Below, one piece after another: positions 1 through 14,061 of a stretch of 64,000 nt of DNA; position 1 is the stretch's first letter; the number at the start of each line of letters is the position of its first letter. The notes beneath the pieces were generated by a model. The model made no database searches. It was not told the DNA's origin and saw nothing but the letters and a program-made list of their open reading frames with translations. A program made the position numbers and the translations under genes. Origin of the DNA: Callaeas wilsoni (Eukaryota > Chordata > Aves > Passeriformes > Callaeidae); the NCBI GenBank assembly GCA_013398955.1, contig VWPU01009583.1, positions 124,001-188,000 on the forward strand, given 5' to 3'.

Positions 1-3000
1 ACTGCCTGTGTTTCTCTGCCCTTGGCTGGAAGCAAAACCTCAGAATTCGCTTGCATATGTACGGCAAACCATGGACTTCATGTTGCTCATCTCCTGAGCA
101 TCAGTAATGCTAAAGACTTTGGATGATGTATTGAAAAGGAATCATTTGATCACTCTTTTGTTTCACATTCAAATTGATTTAATCTGTAATATTAGATATA
201 CTGTTTCTGAAATAAACAGCAAAATGGCCAGTAGTCCTTTGACTACCTGAATTTCTGTAAGAAAAATACAAGCTTTCTTTTCCGCACATGTCCTCCATCA
301 AGAGTAATTTTTTTTGTTGCTTTATGGAGTAAACAACACATGATTAATAAATTCATAATTGCTCTATTTTGTATCAGGTCACTAAAACAAGAAAGGAAAG
401 ACATCAGAATAAGCACAAAATTTTGTATGATGCAACTCACTCTGGGTTATATGATGAAAATGGCTGACTTTTGCTGTCTCTGGACCATAGTTCTTTTTCC
501 TATTTCAGCATAGTCCTTTATGGACTTGGTTTTCGTACTTAGAAGAATACTAAATATTTGGACACTAAGTGATTAAAACAGATCAGGAAATAATATGGTT
601 ATTATTTCCCTAAATGAAAATAATGTGTTCTTAGAAAATAAGTGCCATTTAGAAATCATTCTTTATGATATTTGCCATGGGCCTCTTGGTACTAAAAGCA
701 ACAATTGTGCACACTTCTTACATAAACGAGATGTTTTGCACTGTTTTGTTCACGCATGCACATCCAGCCCTTCTCTAGGAAGTGAGCTGGGCGGAGGTGG
801 GAGGCAGGGTCTGAGGAGTCTCAAGGTGGAGCAGGATGTGGGCTCAGAGCAGCAATGCCCCACCTACACTGGACCCTCTCTTCTGCTCACACCTTTCCTG
901 TCACAACAGTCAGAATGTTTGAGACAAACATGCTTAGATATGGTCCTCTACAATCTGTAATTATGTTAGTGACACAATATGTTCATTACAAAGTAAATTT
1001 TTGATCTAACATGTTAGAAGCTCTGCACAGCAAACCAAACTATTTCTAATTCATTTTTAAAACAAAATAATTGGAAATATTATTGAGATGTTCATTTTAG
1101 CCACCCTGTGTTACAGAGATCATGCAACTCTTCTCAGATTAAGACACGCTGGACTCTTGACCAGAACATCATAGAACTTTTATCTGTAAAAGAGTGTGAC
1201 CAACGAAAGAGCAGTTTCCAGTGTGCGACAGATATTGAGAGATTATCCTGTGTGCACTGCTCTACAAAACAAGTCTATCAGAGGCAGCTGGGATATGATG
1301 CAAATGCATTGTAATTGTCTGCGGGTATGTGAGTGACAGATGGCTGAATTGAGTGGAAGGATAGAAATAGTGCATTCTATTTGGGGGTAAAAGGACTACA
1401 ATAAAAGTAGAAGTGTAATTTTTTGCAGCTGCAAAGCCTGTTTGACAGCAATTTGCTTCCAATCACTTTCAAGTAACACACGACTAGGACAGTAAACATC
1501 ATTAAAATAATTGACTACTCATCAGGAATAATAAATTATAGAATAATTTATACTCACACCCATCTATTCCTAATGTAGACACCTAAAATACGTGGCTAGA
1601 GACAGCACTCTGAATGCTAACATGTCAGATAAGATACTGAAATCCATTCCTAAGTGTGTGGTTTAGACAAGGATTTTCAGACAAGAAATAGTACTGGAAA
1701 GAGCAGTGACTGGAATAACTTCAGTGGTGTTTCTAAACCATTTGCCAATGAATTTCATCAACACACTCTTGCTAAAATGAACTTTAGAATCACTAAATTA
1801 AATCAGATGTTAACTTGAGAGACTGCAAGCATGATGTGAAAGACCTTTATAGACAACCTATGTGTTAAAAGGAAAATACCTGTAGAAAAAGGCTTAAATC
1901 TAATATTTTTCCTTCCAAGGACATTTAATACATGGCTGCTCAGAGAACTCCATAGTCCATTTTAAACAATTTAATAGAGTAATAATTTTATACAGGAACA
2001 GATCTATAGTCAGAGGGCAGTGGCTGTGACTGAAGTACCACTGCAGACCAGCAGCAGTACCTCTCCCTCCTGTCACAGTGGCTTCTGCATACAGATGTGC
2101 ACAGGATGATCTTTGGTAGTAGTCTATAAACCTGTCCAGCCCAAGAGACCCTTAAATCTAGGCTGCTGCCTTTTTCTGTAGAGTGAAAAAACCGAATGCC
2201 TGCTTGAGAGGAAAATGCTGTAGGACAGTGGCATGACTCTGAGGTTGACCTTAGAACCCCTCCCAGCTTTTTCTTGCTTCTGCAGGGGCTTCTTCAGCAC
2301 CAGTTGCCCACCTCTGGTGCTGGACAACAACAGCAGCAGCTACGGGCCCTGCAAATCCAGTCTTGTGCTTTTCCCATGCTGGATTTAAAACTTCGTCTGA
2401 CCAGGTAATTGAGATTACCACAAAGGAATCAACCTGTCCCCAGCCCAATGAAGAAAATAAATTTGCATAATAATATCCACATATGTTTAAAAACAAAATC
2501 TGGCTAGATACAGTACTGATCAGCTATGTTATAAACCCTCAATAACAACAGTAAGATCAACATGGCTTTTGAGGCTGCTAAAGAATCATTAGCATGCATC
2601 ACGATGAACATCAAGCATTCAGGAGTTCAAAGCCTACAGTCTTCATTCACACTTTACACAGATCATTGCAAAAACCAGTCATTGAATTCAAAGGAGGGAT
2701 GATTTAATAAAGGAAATTTTAAAGTTTTTAGGGACCTATGGATTTTATTCTAACTTGTCAAAGGTTTTTGGTTTTTTGCGTACAAGAAGAAGAAAACATT
2801 GGCAGTGTCACTTTCTCATTATCTTTTTTAAGCTTTAACTTTATTTAATTAATTACCTAAAGCAGAACTAAAAATTTGAAAACATATAAGCAAAGCCAAA
2901 GAACAAGTAAGGCATTATACCTACTTTGTAAATCCATCTTGATTTCAAAATGCATACTTTGAGTATCTTGCTCTCCAGTGCAATCTTTCCTGCTCATATT

Positions 3001-6000
3001 ATGAATATAAAGTGGAAATTTAATCCCAAATTTATGTTATTAAATGCACATTTAATTAGCCTAGGATCAGGCGGACATTGTGGAGCTTTACCACAGCAAG
3101 AGTACTGTTTCCATCGTGAAAAAGAGTGTTTGCAGTTTTCATTACAGAGGAACATCGACCTCCAGAGAAGGCATTCTCCTTATGCATACATCTCAGAAGA
3201 GGGAATGAATCTATTCAAATAATTGAAACACTATGTTCACTCTGCTTTATAAATAGAGATATGTTTCTTCTACATGGTTCAATTAGTTATATTCCCAATA
3301 CTATGACACAAAAGCAAAAAAATATCTTCAATTTCTGAAATAGATTTTTTAAAATAATCAAGGGATGATAAAGAGTGAAACAAAAAGTAAAATTTCAGTC
3401 TTAAATAATTTTATCCAGTTAGTTGTCAAATATACCATAATGCTGCTATTTTCTCAGCTAAAAAAAATTTTAAAAAGACAAAAAAAGGAAAAATACATTC
3501 AACTTATTTGTGTCAGTTAATGCTTAGGAAGCATGAACAGTGGTCTGAAATAATTTTAACTTTTTTTTTACATTATTAACAAGTGATTGAAGCACAAAAG
3601 AGACTTTGCTAGCCATTATAGTGGTCAATGTTTCTATAGTAATAAATTTTTTTAAATGTTACTTCTGTATGTATAAATAAATATGCAGCACAGTTATTTT
3701 CAGATGCTAGAGTGAATATTAACTAAAAATTCTGAAAGGTGTACCATAAATTATCTAGTGAATGTTCAATGTTTCACTGTTACTTTCAATACAAAGGCCA
3801 AATCAGATTACTTTGAGCATATTCCTCTGATTAAAAGCCAGTATGACCATGAAATTAGTTGTTGCCATGAAAGTAAATCAGGTCAGTTATTTTCACATTC
3901 TCATGCTTTATTATTAATTCGAAATCCTCAGTGTTTTAGAGATTTTGCCAAAGTACTTTTACTAAATGACAGTTAATGGGATTATAATGAGAATTTGAAA
4001 AAATAATTCTACTTAAGAAAAAGAGAAAGAGAATCAAAGACTAACATTCAGATTTGAAAGCTTTGCCGGTTTGCAAATTCAAAACACAGAAAACTCCAAA
4101 GAAAAAACATGTTCTGTTTACTATCTTGAGAAATTCATCTTAGAAAGTTAATTATCCAATACCTAAATCAAAACTAAAATATCAATTGGATTAGAAAGAA
4201 AAAGTATGGAGGTTGGGACAGATATTGCTATAATTATCAGCAACGTTTACTATTAAAGAAATCTGTGGCTATGGACACAAAATAAATATAAAACTCAATA
4301 TAAGACCAATTTCACCTGAATAAAAAACCCAGGTTAGGGGCTAACATCACAGATTGAGATTCTTGATACATACTACAATCAGTAAAGTCAAAAGAAAAAT
4401 ACATGATTAATTAAATGCATGTTCTCAAATCCTCTTCTGTATAGAGAATATAATTTAATTAATTAAAGCATGCTTATGAGCACAAGATATATCCTTTGCA
4501 AGACTGCTGTGCTTTTAGACTTGTTTGATATTATATCTGGACATCATAGGTATTTTCCAAATCTTCATAAACCTCAATCCTTGTGAAACACAAGACAATT
4601 AAGGCTCAGGTAATTTACGATACACAGGCATGAAATGCCATCTGAAATGCATCCAGATACCTTAGACAACCTCCCCTATGAGTTTCTGAAGTCAACAGCT
4701 CTCCTACAGGTCCTATGTTATATTTGCCAGCTACATCTAGATGTTGTAAAAGATATCAGATGACACCTGACATTTCTGAGCCAGCAAGAAAAAGCCAACA
4801 TGCGTTACTGCTTTTAAGAAGCATGAAGCCTTCCTGCTCCATTAATGTATTTGATATAAATGCTGTCAACACACTGCTCAGCACATTTGAGGGGATTCTC
4901 AGTTCCTCAGAACAAGACCAGGCCTCAGAGAATAAGCAAGTGTAATCACACAATTTCTCGTTGTATTTTTAAATTATATTCATACAATAAATATGAGTCT
5001 GTCCTCAGCTGCTATCATAACTTTTTTTAAAACCGTGGCAGACAGGGTTTCCAGTAATATGGAAGAATACACTCAAGGAAGGTGAATCTCACAGCAGAGA
5101 CCGAGGGGCAGAGGGTGGTCTCCTCAGCCTTCTGTTTTGCCAGCAAGCATATGAGCCACCAGCTATCTGAACAAGTTACCAGATGCTGTATCAGTAATCT
5201 TAGGAAGAAATGAGGGTGAGCATCCAGGACCCCAGAGCAAGTCTTGCTGCTCCTTGTCACAAACAGCCATCACTTCAAATAAACATCTAAGTGCTGTCCA
5301 TTAATTGCAGATCTTCCAATACCTCAGGTATCATATTAAAACAGGCTTCATGTAACAATGTCAAAGAGTTACTTATAGCTTGTTTTCTAAAACAAAACCC
5401 AGTAGCAAACACATACAATGGGCTACTCATCTTCTGTGACAAGAGTTCTTTTGTCTTCACTTGCACTTTGTGAAACAGTCGGAGTGAAGCAGCTTAAGAC
5501 TGCACATTAAGACTATCAGCTGCAAAGGGCATTGACCTCCGCATTAAATTCTAGTTCTGACTGAGGTAGTACAAGATAGATGAGAGCATACAGTGAACTT
5601 CATATTCAATCTGTTTAACACATAGACATTCAATGTTTTGAAGTAAAGTTCGCTCTTGCTGCAGAGAAGAAGGACCATGATATCTCAGCAAGAATTACAG
5701 TTCGGCATCCCAAGGGTATTGGTTGTGTGGGAATGTCCAAAGTGAACCCTAAGCCTAATTAATTATGAAAACTCATTTTTCATTGAATTTACAAGGTAGG
5801 ACCACAGACAAAATAAATAGGTACATTCAGTGTACATATTAAAGCCCCTGACACTCCAAATGCCTCATTTTGACTGTTTGTAATGCATTCGTACCACAAG
5901 ATCCTACAGTGAGCACTACAGTTGGGTGTGCATCATTTTGTAATAGTGACTTTCAAAGTTCCCATGCCCCTTAGCTTTTGCTACTTTAGTTCTAAGTTTT

Positions 6001-7934
6001 CTTGTCCTCTGTGTGAGCCCATACAAGTCAGTTTCTTGTGTACAATCCAGAGACTGCCAATGCACATACTGTGGAAGATCTAGCAACGAAACTCAAAAAA
6101 TATATGATAATGGATCTTCCAACCAAACTTGAAATGGCTTTTGGAGGAGTTTAACACAGACAGTGTTTCACTTGAATGGTGGATTTAGCTGCCTTTAAAC
6201 AACAGTATAGACAGAAACTATTGACAAGAACAGAGGACAGCAACTGGACAGGAGAGTAAAGTGGAAAGAAGGTCAAATCAAAAAGGAAGCCAAGGCAAGA
6301 CAAGGTCACAAATCAGATCGTTGGAGATCTGCAAATGGAGCCCAGTGGCCTGGCTTTTACATATCTAGGTCATGCCACTTCTGAGTCAATGAACAGACAA
6401 ACCAATTACAGGGTTTTTTTCAGAGTTTTGAATCATTAATTAAAGGATCCAGAATATAAAATCCATTTTCCTCAAGTAGAAACGTCACATAAGATGTGCC
6501 CTAAAGTTTCCTCACAATTAGGTCACTAAAATATGCTGTGGCTCAAGACCCTGACATTCTTTCCCCTAGCAATTTAGAAGAAAAACACCTTTCACATAAA
6601 AATATCCAGCTTCAGATATACCAATTCTATTTAAAACAAACTAAAATTTATTCTGTAAATGAAGCACTTTTTCATAGTTGCTACCTGAATCCCCCGCCTC
6701 ATAATTTATCACCTACTGCCTTTGTATTTGTCATACTATTCTTTGTTACTAAAATAAAAATGACCATCATCTCTGCGTCAATAATTCGAAGACCCATAGT
6801 TTTCCAGCCCTTAGAAATGACAGATTTATCAAACAATATTTTGCTTACTAATATATATCCTTTATTCACTACTATTTCAAAGCAAATATTGTAGGTCTCA
6901 ATAGTTCTTGCAAAGATTTATAAGTTTATCTCTCATTGGCTGTTTCTAGTATGATTAGTTTTTGTGTGGATGAGGATTAAACAGCAAACACATTTGTCCA
7001 AATATCTTTACAGAGCCAATCTCTCAAAGCATACAGAAGCTTACATTATTTATATGCTAGTGGTCAGGTTCACACTGCCAACACATTCTTAAGTTCTCAC
7101 TCTCTAAAAGAAAAAACAATTGAAGCATTAAATAATTCAGATATTATTGAAGAGAAATTGGAAGACTACTTGGGCAAATATCAAAGTAATCTAAGGCTGG
7201 TATGTGTAGAAGACATACTGTGCAATGACATGAGGAGAGTTATTATTTTTGGAACACTTCTGCTTGCACTGCAAAGATTAATAGAACACTGACTGTGAAA
7301 TGAGATGTCTTCCACCTACCATTTTCTTCCTTCCAGCTCTTTGTAATTCCAAACCTTCCTCTTTTGAATAAAATTTATTAATTATTATTTGGCTTTACTA
7401 GCCTCCCAAGTGCAATTAAATAAAATTAATATAAATTCAAAGATAGATAAGCGCTCAAATGATGAGCAAAAACAAGACAAATTTGGTGAGAATAAATTGC
7501 TCAAGAGCTCTGTACTTAACAGGCAGTTCATGCTTACTTGTAAAATAGCATGGTATAGTTCAAAAGACGGTATTTCAAGTCTGAAAAAAAGGCCAGGAAG
7601 GAGGACAGCAATACAGTAATATAAAAGCTTTTACTCGCATAAAAGGTTATTCTTGATTTTTTTAATGACATCATTATTAAATGCAAATTTAAATTTTCTT
7701 GAGGGAGGTACAGGGGGATTAAGAAAAGAAAGCAAGTAATTGCTTTATTATTTTACTCTCAGGCTTAGATGAGCCTGATCTCCAGATGAGACACTCTCCT
7801 CTCTTCTTCTATGGAATGTCACTTGTAGTTACTTTGCCTTCCCCGCAACCTTAATTGCAGTGTCTTTGACTTCACCAGTGCAAATAAAGGCACAGTTCAG
7901 GATATACAACTTAACAATTTTACTTTCCAGTTCA
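1..7934. other. AT-rich non-coding DNA, no gene recognised
   Basis: I see no gene or recognisable interspersed repeat here. The longest open frames are 595-960 plus (121 codons) and 6538-6894 plus (118 codons). Neither has a recognisable domain, signal peptide or repeat pattern, and the second is rich in the residues that AT-rich DNA encodes by chance. A slightly GC-richer stretch at about 2000-2480 contains an exon-like segment, listed separately. A TTAATTAATTAA-type homeodomain-like run lies near 4450-4467. It is common in AT-rich DNA and is not evidence of function. Confidence 0.6.
2286..2404 (+). other. Exon-like segment with splice-like borders (speculative)
   Basis: A pyrimidine-rich run (2261-2281) ends in CTGCAG at 2280-2285, a good acceptor. 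The segment ends CCAG before GTAATT at 2405, an acceptable donor. The 119 bp between are open in the frame starting at 2286 and encode a short glutamine run (five Q) in a leucine/glutamine-rich peptide. The same frame is open upstream to about 2208 and reaches a stop (TAA, 2406-2408) immediately past the donor. I do not recognise the peptide. A non-coding RNA exon or chance are equally plausible, because CAG/CAA runs and pyrimidine tracts are common. Confidence 0.12.
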
Positions 7935-8415
7935 GTATAATAGAACAGATTGTTATAGAAGCAACCTTAAAGACCATCTAGTTCCAATCCTCCTGCCATG
8001 GACAGGGACACCTTCCAGTAGATCAGGCTGTTCAAGGCCCCATCCAACATGACCTTGAACACTTCTAAGGATGTGGCATCCATAACTGGTGATTTCAGTG
8101 CCTCACCACCCTCAGAGTAAAGAATTTCTTCCTATTATCTAATCTAAACCTACTCTCTTTCAGTTTACAACCATTCCCCCTTATCCTATCACTGTAAGCC
8201 CTTGTAAGAAGTCACCCCCGGCTCTCTGGCAGGCGCCCTTTTGGTAATGGAAGGCTGCTCTAAGATCTCCCTGCAGCCTGCTCTTCTCCCAGGCTGAACA
8301 ACCCCAGCTGTCCCAGCCTATCCTCATACAGGAGGTGCTCCAAGCCCCTGATTATCTTTGTGGGCATCTTCTGGAGCCAGTCAAGCAGCACCATCTCTTT
8401 CATCTGCTTTCTTAC
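7935..8415 (-). mobile_element. CR1 LINE fragment, 3' end, minus strand
   Basis: Read on the minus strand, this matches the avian CR1 3' region as I know it. The element's 3' end is at the left (about 7935-7985), where the plus strand carries the reverse complement of the hallmark AACTAGATGGTCTTTAAGGT. Further right, minus-strand translation gives a CR1 ORF2-tail-like stretch including EHLLYEDRLGQLGLFSL (within 8260-8460). The usual long ORF2 is absent, so the copy is 5'-truncated like most CR1 insertions, and indels break the reading frame. Similarity fades by about 8415. The terminal 8-mer repeats are not well preserved, which suggests an old insertion. Borders are approximate. Confidence 0.9.
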
Positions 8416-8682
8416 ACCTTCGTGTTCTGCTTCCCTGAATGATCTGATCACCAGTTTCAAGACTCAAAGGCACTTGGAGGCAAATTTAGCTGTTGGCTCA
8501 GGCCAATACAAGGCCTAATGTTTAGATTCTCCACTATTCAGCAATATTCACAAGACAAAGGAAAGCATGTGATCTTCTTACTGCATAGAAGAGTTTAGGT
8601 ACTAGTAATAAGAGTCACAAAATAGAATTGCGAATGACTTGCTGGTTAAGTGTCCACTAGTAATGATGAAATTCAGAGCCCT

Positions 8683-8718
8683 TAAAAAAACCAAACAAGC
8701 AAAAAACAAACAAACAAA
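8683..8718. repeat. AAAC-type simple repeat
   Basis: An A-rich run with repeated CAAA units, interrupted once by a GC dinucleotide. It is short and imperfect. There is no retroposed sequence next to it for which it would be a tail. Confidence 0.6.
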
Positions 8719-11700
8719 TCAACCCCAAAATCAAGACACATAGATTTGCAAGATAACTCTTTCCTCTCCAGACACATCTCAGGACTCACACCCAGGAACT
8801 CTGTTCTGTGTCTACATTAAGTAAATAACAGTATTTTTGTAAGAACATGAGGAACTGTTCTTAGGAGGACAAATCCTATCCTTGTCATACTTTTATTCTC
8901 TTACACATGTAAAGAATTTTTTCTGAAGTAGCTAGGATACCAAGATTCAAACTCTTCTTCTACTTTTCTGGATTTAAACCAAAAATTACTCTAAACCTTG
9001 GATTAAAGGGGAACCTGGACTTAAACACTTCTTGGTTCTTCTGCTGAAGGTGTTGCCTATGCAAACATATCACAGGTATTCAACAGCCCTGCACAGCAGG
9101 CCAAAGAGATAAGCATGCCTTCCTTTTCTAGGCAGTCCAGCTTTCCAGGCTATAACTCCACAAATTAGCACAAGACAACCTTCTATGTGTAAAGCAGAAT
9201 AGCAACCTCTCACATCCCTCTGAAAGTTTCTCAAGACACTAACAGAAAGGTCAGCTGGTGATCTTAAATGTTGTGAATTCAATAAACTGTACACTTCAGG
9301 AAATTACTTCACTAAAATGGATGGTTTTCTGTTCCTAATGCTGACCATATCAGAAAGGAAAATGTTAGTAGTCCTGTCTCACCAGTTTTGTAACAAAATT
9401 GCTTGCATTGGTAACCTTTAGCCTTCCAAAGAGCTTCAAAAATATCTCTCCTGTGCTTTCTCTTCAATAATAAATCTGACAATAATAAATGGGCCCTGTT
9501 TGGGGTTCAGAATCTTTTAAACCACACTCCTAAATAAAAAAAACCGTTGGGTTAAGGAAATAAGATTCACAGAGTGAAGTGAGTCTCATTTTAAAATTAA
9601 GTAACCATTGTTATAATTCCTTTTCTTTATGTAGTGGAAGTCTCTAGGCCACTATGGGAGACTAAAATAATCATAAATACTTGCATCATTTCTCAGGAAG
9701 CCTTAATAACTCCTTTGTTTGCAGCAGCTCTTTGAAAATTATGCAGCATAAAAGAGAACAATAATGAACTTTTTAACTCCATATTTATTTCTAACCTTCA
9801 GGTACAGAGGCTTGGTGCTGCATTCAGGTGACAGCTAGGTTTATAAAGCTGTGCTAATGCATGGTCTCAACAGTTCTAAGAATATGACCCTGAGCTTTAC
9901 CACTACACATTTTTCTGAATAACCACATATTTCCCTTTCCATACCTGGCTCCCAACTTTTACATTGAATTTATTATTTCAGTTTGGGGCCATCTAATTCC
10001 AGATACTTTGAGTCACAAAATTTTTGGCTACTGTGGGAGGAAGACAAACTCATGTTTTTCTCTTAGAGTTATAATGCAATTGCACCTGGCCACCATCCGT
10101 CTGCCTCCAGTAAGTACTTCAAGCCTAATAGTAGCGCCTCTTTCCATTAGTCTATTTAAGTTAAAGTTGAATGTCTGAAAATGAAGAGTTTTAGTCACTT
10201 GTGAAAATATAAATTCATACAAGACCAGGCATCTCACCAGCCTGACTGAATTGTTTCCAGCCACTCATATCCTGTATTGCATTCCAGTAACTGGAACACA
10301 AACGTAAAACTTTAAAAAAACTTTCCTCCTCCTCTGCTATATTCTTTTTCCTTTTTCCTGTGAGAAAAGGCAAAGGTTTCACATCTTTGAGGATTTAATG
10401 TGTGAACACAAATGTTCACAAATAGGGTTTCACCTGTACTTTCTGTGAATTTCAGCATCCTTATCATCAGTTGGTATTGTCAGCCAGCATAACCTCAAGA
10501 CCTTTACCCTCTTCTCTTTGTCCTCTCTACTCCCACGTTACTGACTGATTACTTTCCTCTACAAAAGCATTAGTGCACACATTACTGGGGAGATTTTTGC
10601 CACCTGGCATTCTGACCAGAAGTTATTCCCAAATAAACCTCTGTCAGCTTTAGAACTAGCAGCAATTACAGTTCTCACTATTCATTCTCTAAAACTTTCA
10701 ATCTATTTTATCAATGTAAAACTCTATCATCTTTGCAAAGACAATGAAAATCCATTCAAAAACTCCTAAATGATGCACCGCAGCATGCAAAGAAGGTCCA
10801 CGTGTTCCTTCTGCATGGTAAAAACATTCTGGCATTGCTGTAAGACAAACCAAGTAAAAGCTTTCATAACATTAACCAGTATTTAACGTGATGGAAAACC
10901 ATGTTGATAGATCTGTACTCTAAAATTGTAGAATCATTCAAGAGTAAAATTCATAACTCTAATTTTACTCCAAGAAGCAAATCAGGCCAGTTTAGACCTA
11001 CAGAAAAGTAGAAGAAATATTAAGTCTGCATCCTAATTTAGTACAACTATCCTTATACTCTATAGGAATTTCCAATAATACTGCACATAGTTAAGGTTGT
11101 GACAACCAAAAATTATAAAGTATTTCATATCAAAACTATATGCATTGGAGATCTAATATCCTTTCTCTTCCCTGGTCATAACGATGCTTTCATTGCATCA
11201 CCACTTCCTAGATTTATTTTTGTTTTTAATGAGGAACATATCACTTTCTCTAAAGAAGGGATACAGGAACAAAGAGAAAGAACAGTTCTGCTAACCCTTA
11301 CACAAACCATACAAGGTGTATGACACTTAACTTTTCATGTAATAACCCTATGACTATGAAAAGAGCATTCCGGTTATAAAAAAAGGATCAAAATTTTGGA
11401 GGAGCTGCTAAAATTAATAAGGTCAGAGCAAAGCATCAATTTAAAATCTGATAAAGTAGGAAACAATGCAGATTGTTTCCGGAATGCTTCTCAGTGTCTG
11501 GCCGAAGAGGCCCTAGCACAGGAGAAAGTAGCCCACGTTCCAGATACAGGGTGAACACTATGTTATAACTGCTAATCAATCAAACAAATCTGTGAGAAAT
11601 CGCTACATCGTTTAGGATTTTGTCTGAGAAGTAACTGGTATTTTAACATGTTTTTTGAAAACTGATTTAAACAAGAAAAATAAAACAGGCTTGCATGTCT

Positions 11701-13899
11701 TCGAAAAGGAAAAACAAAATATATAAATACCTTCCTTTTGTTTGTGATTATTGTTGCTCTACTGTTTAAAAAGTGAAAAGAAGTCTTTTTAATCAAGTCA
11801 CTTCTTTCATATACATCTACAGATGCAAAAGATCATTAGGCAGCCCGAAATGATGAGGAAGTCTATATCATGTTAGAAAGATCATGGATGTGACATATTT
11901 GTTATTCTCTTGAAGTTATTTTCCACAGAATGACTAATCCAAGAGTTTGCACATCAATGTTTTCATTTTACACCCACGAATGCAACCATCCGGTATAATC
12001 AATTACACAGCAATTTTTCAGGGTACATGCCAAGAAGAGGCCACAAAAATATATTAATTAATTTTTGCTCTAATTTGCACTTATGCCATCTAGCAGTGAT
12101 GCCTTGCACTTCCTAGATTATAACATCTTTAATTTACTCATTCAGTTACAGTAACTCATTTAGTAACACTAAGCACTATGCAGGAGAATTAATGTGTTAA
12201 TATTTCATGAAAACATGTGGTTAATTAGGAATTTATTGGTTTAGGGTTGGGCTTTTTTTTTTGGTTTCATCTCTGTGTACAGGCTGTGAGCAATGGTTCC
12301 TGGGAACCACACTCACTGCCAGGTAGCATGGGCAGAGAAATACTGGATACTGTGACACTTTTGGTGTTTATATAAAGCAACTAGACCAAGTGGCAATGTG
12401 ACTGTCCTCTAATCATATATACCAATACACATGGATTACAACTTTTAAGCGTGATAAAGGGTATGAGCTAAATAAAGCTGCCACTCACATAAAACTGACT
12501 ACACTCTCATTCACTAAACTGTTCCCTGATGTTTACATGTCATAGGATAAGTCTAGAGAGCCCCAAACCATGGTTACAGAAGTCACCTGCCACACCCACC
12601 CTAGCAGAAATTACTAGCTGTGCAAGTCAGTGATGCTGGGCAGAAACAAAAACCTTTCCCTTAGCTGTGCAAACACAGCTAAATCACTTTGTAAAATACT
12701 AAGTGAGCACAGAAGCTTCAGCAAAGAACTGCTAAGAGCTGCAGTGAGGTCTATAAACCAGGAATGCCCAAGAGTGTTCTAACACTCTGTGCTACCATGA
12801 AGCATCACAGTCCTTTACACAAACTGCTGAAATCACTTAAGAATATGCTGCCTCTCTAAAACAAATAGTTGACTCAGTATTCCTCTGATTTTTCTTTGCA
12901 ATTTGTTTTCACTTGCTTATTCAGGCACTGTGAAAATACGAGATCTCCTTTAAAGCCATAATAAACAACATTTTTACCCTGACCTCATTAATGAGCTGTG
13001 CATTCATGTAAAGGATTGTTAGGTGGTAGTGGTTTATCAGGAAGAATAAAAAAGTGATTGCTTTAATGGTTCTGCAACCTAGCACAAAGGAATGCTGGTG
13101 AAGTTTTTCTCCAGAGTAAGACACCTAAAATACCCAAAACTGTAACAAAGGGCCTTTCTGTGTTTATGCATGTGTGTGTATTTGTATGCAAGGGTAGTAG
13201 TAGGAAATACTCTCAAGCACTGAAATATACATATCTAGCATGTATTAATTAATGTTATAGAGCTTTTGTGTACATGCCAGGAATGGTACAAGCAAGAAAA
13301 ATGACATTAATATGTTTTATTTGATTAGCATTGGCATAAAAACATCACATTACCATTTGTTTCCTTTATGAAACCCAAGACTTAAATGGAAATCTAACAT
13401 AATATATTTACACCCAAGGAAGGTAAACGTGCAAGTTAGCACTAAAATAACAGTTACAAAAAAAATTATAAGAAAATATCTTTTACTTTGAAATATCATT
13501 TGCAGTAAGAATATTTTGTGGGGAAAATATTCAAAAAAAAGGAAAACATGCTTTCTGATGCAAAGCATGATTTTAATCTCATCTGTTTATGCATGATGTA
13601 AAAAAAGTTATTATACTTGAAAGAGGAATATAATTATTATGTTATAATTATTCTATTACTTTTTCCTACTCTGTATACCATTATGACATTTAGATACACA
13701 TTAGATGATTTTAAGCACAACTAGTACTTCATACACAATTTTTATTTAATGCAATACAGAACACTAAATGCAAAATTTCTTCCAAGTATCTTCTAAAAAA
13801 TGACCGTAATAGCACATTAATATTCACAGCTCTGACATTCAGCATTCAATTGTTTATATCCCTACTTCCTTTCCAAAAGCAGGACATGGCTCTTGCTAT

Positions 13900-14061
13900 C
13901 CTGTATAACGCCACGGACCCACAGTAACCTCCCTTCGCTCGCATGCCACCACTTCACGTGACCACTGCGGGTTGTTTACTGACACTTCTCTCCTACACAC
14001 CAGGCATCCTGCCGACCCGGCTACTCACCTTTCCAAAGGCTGCAAAAGCTCACCCACCAGA
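13900..14061 (-). promoter_or_regulatory. CpG-enriched patch with a minus-strand splice donor (speculative)
   Basis: About eight CpG dinucleotides fall within roughly 140 bp (13908-14021), in contrast to the CpG-poor surroundings. The patch includes a CACGTG E-box at 13955-13960. On the minus strand, GGAAAG is followed by the consensus donor GTGAGT (plus-strand 14023-14028). A pyrimidine-rich acceptor-like site ending TTCTTAG lies on the same strand just upstream (about 14062-14070). These could bound a micro-exon of about 33 bp, or the donor could belong to the first exon of a non-coding transcript. The patch is too small for a conventional CpG island, and no open frame or TATA box supports a gene. 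Confidence 0.15.

Noticed and set aside
595..960. 121-codon plus-strand frame, the longest in the window, as a gene
   Set aside because: No recognisable domain. A low-complexity glycine-rich middle and a lack of context suggest chance.
6538..6894. 118-codon plus-strand frame as a gene
   Set aside because: Its composition (I, L, F, N, S, K) is what AT-rich DNA encodes by chance, and no motif or splice/promoter context supports it.
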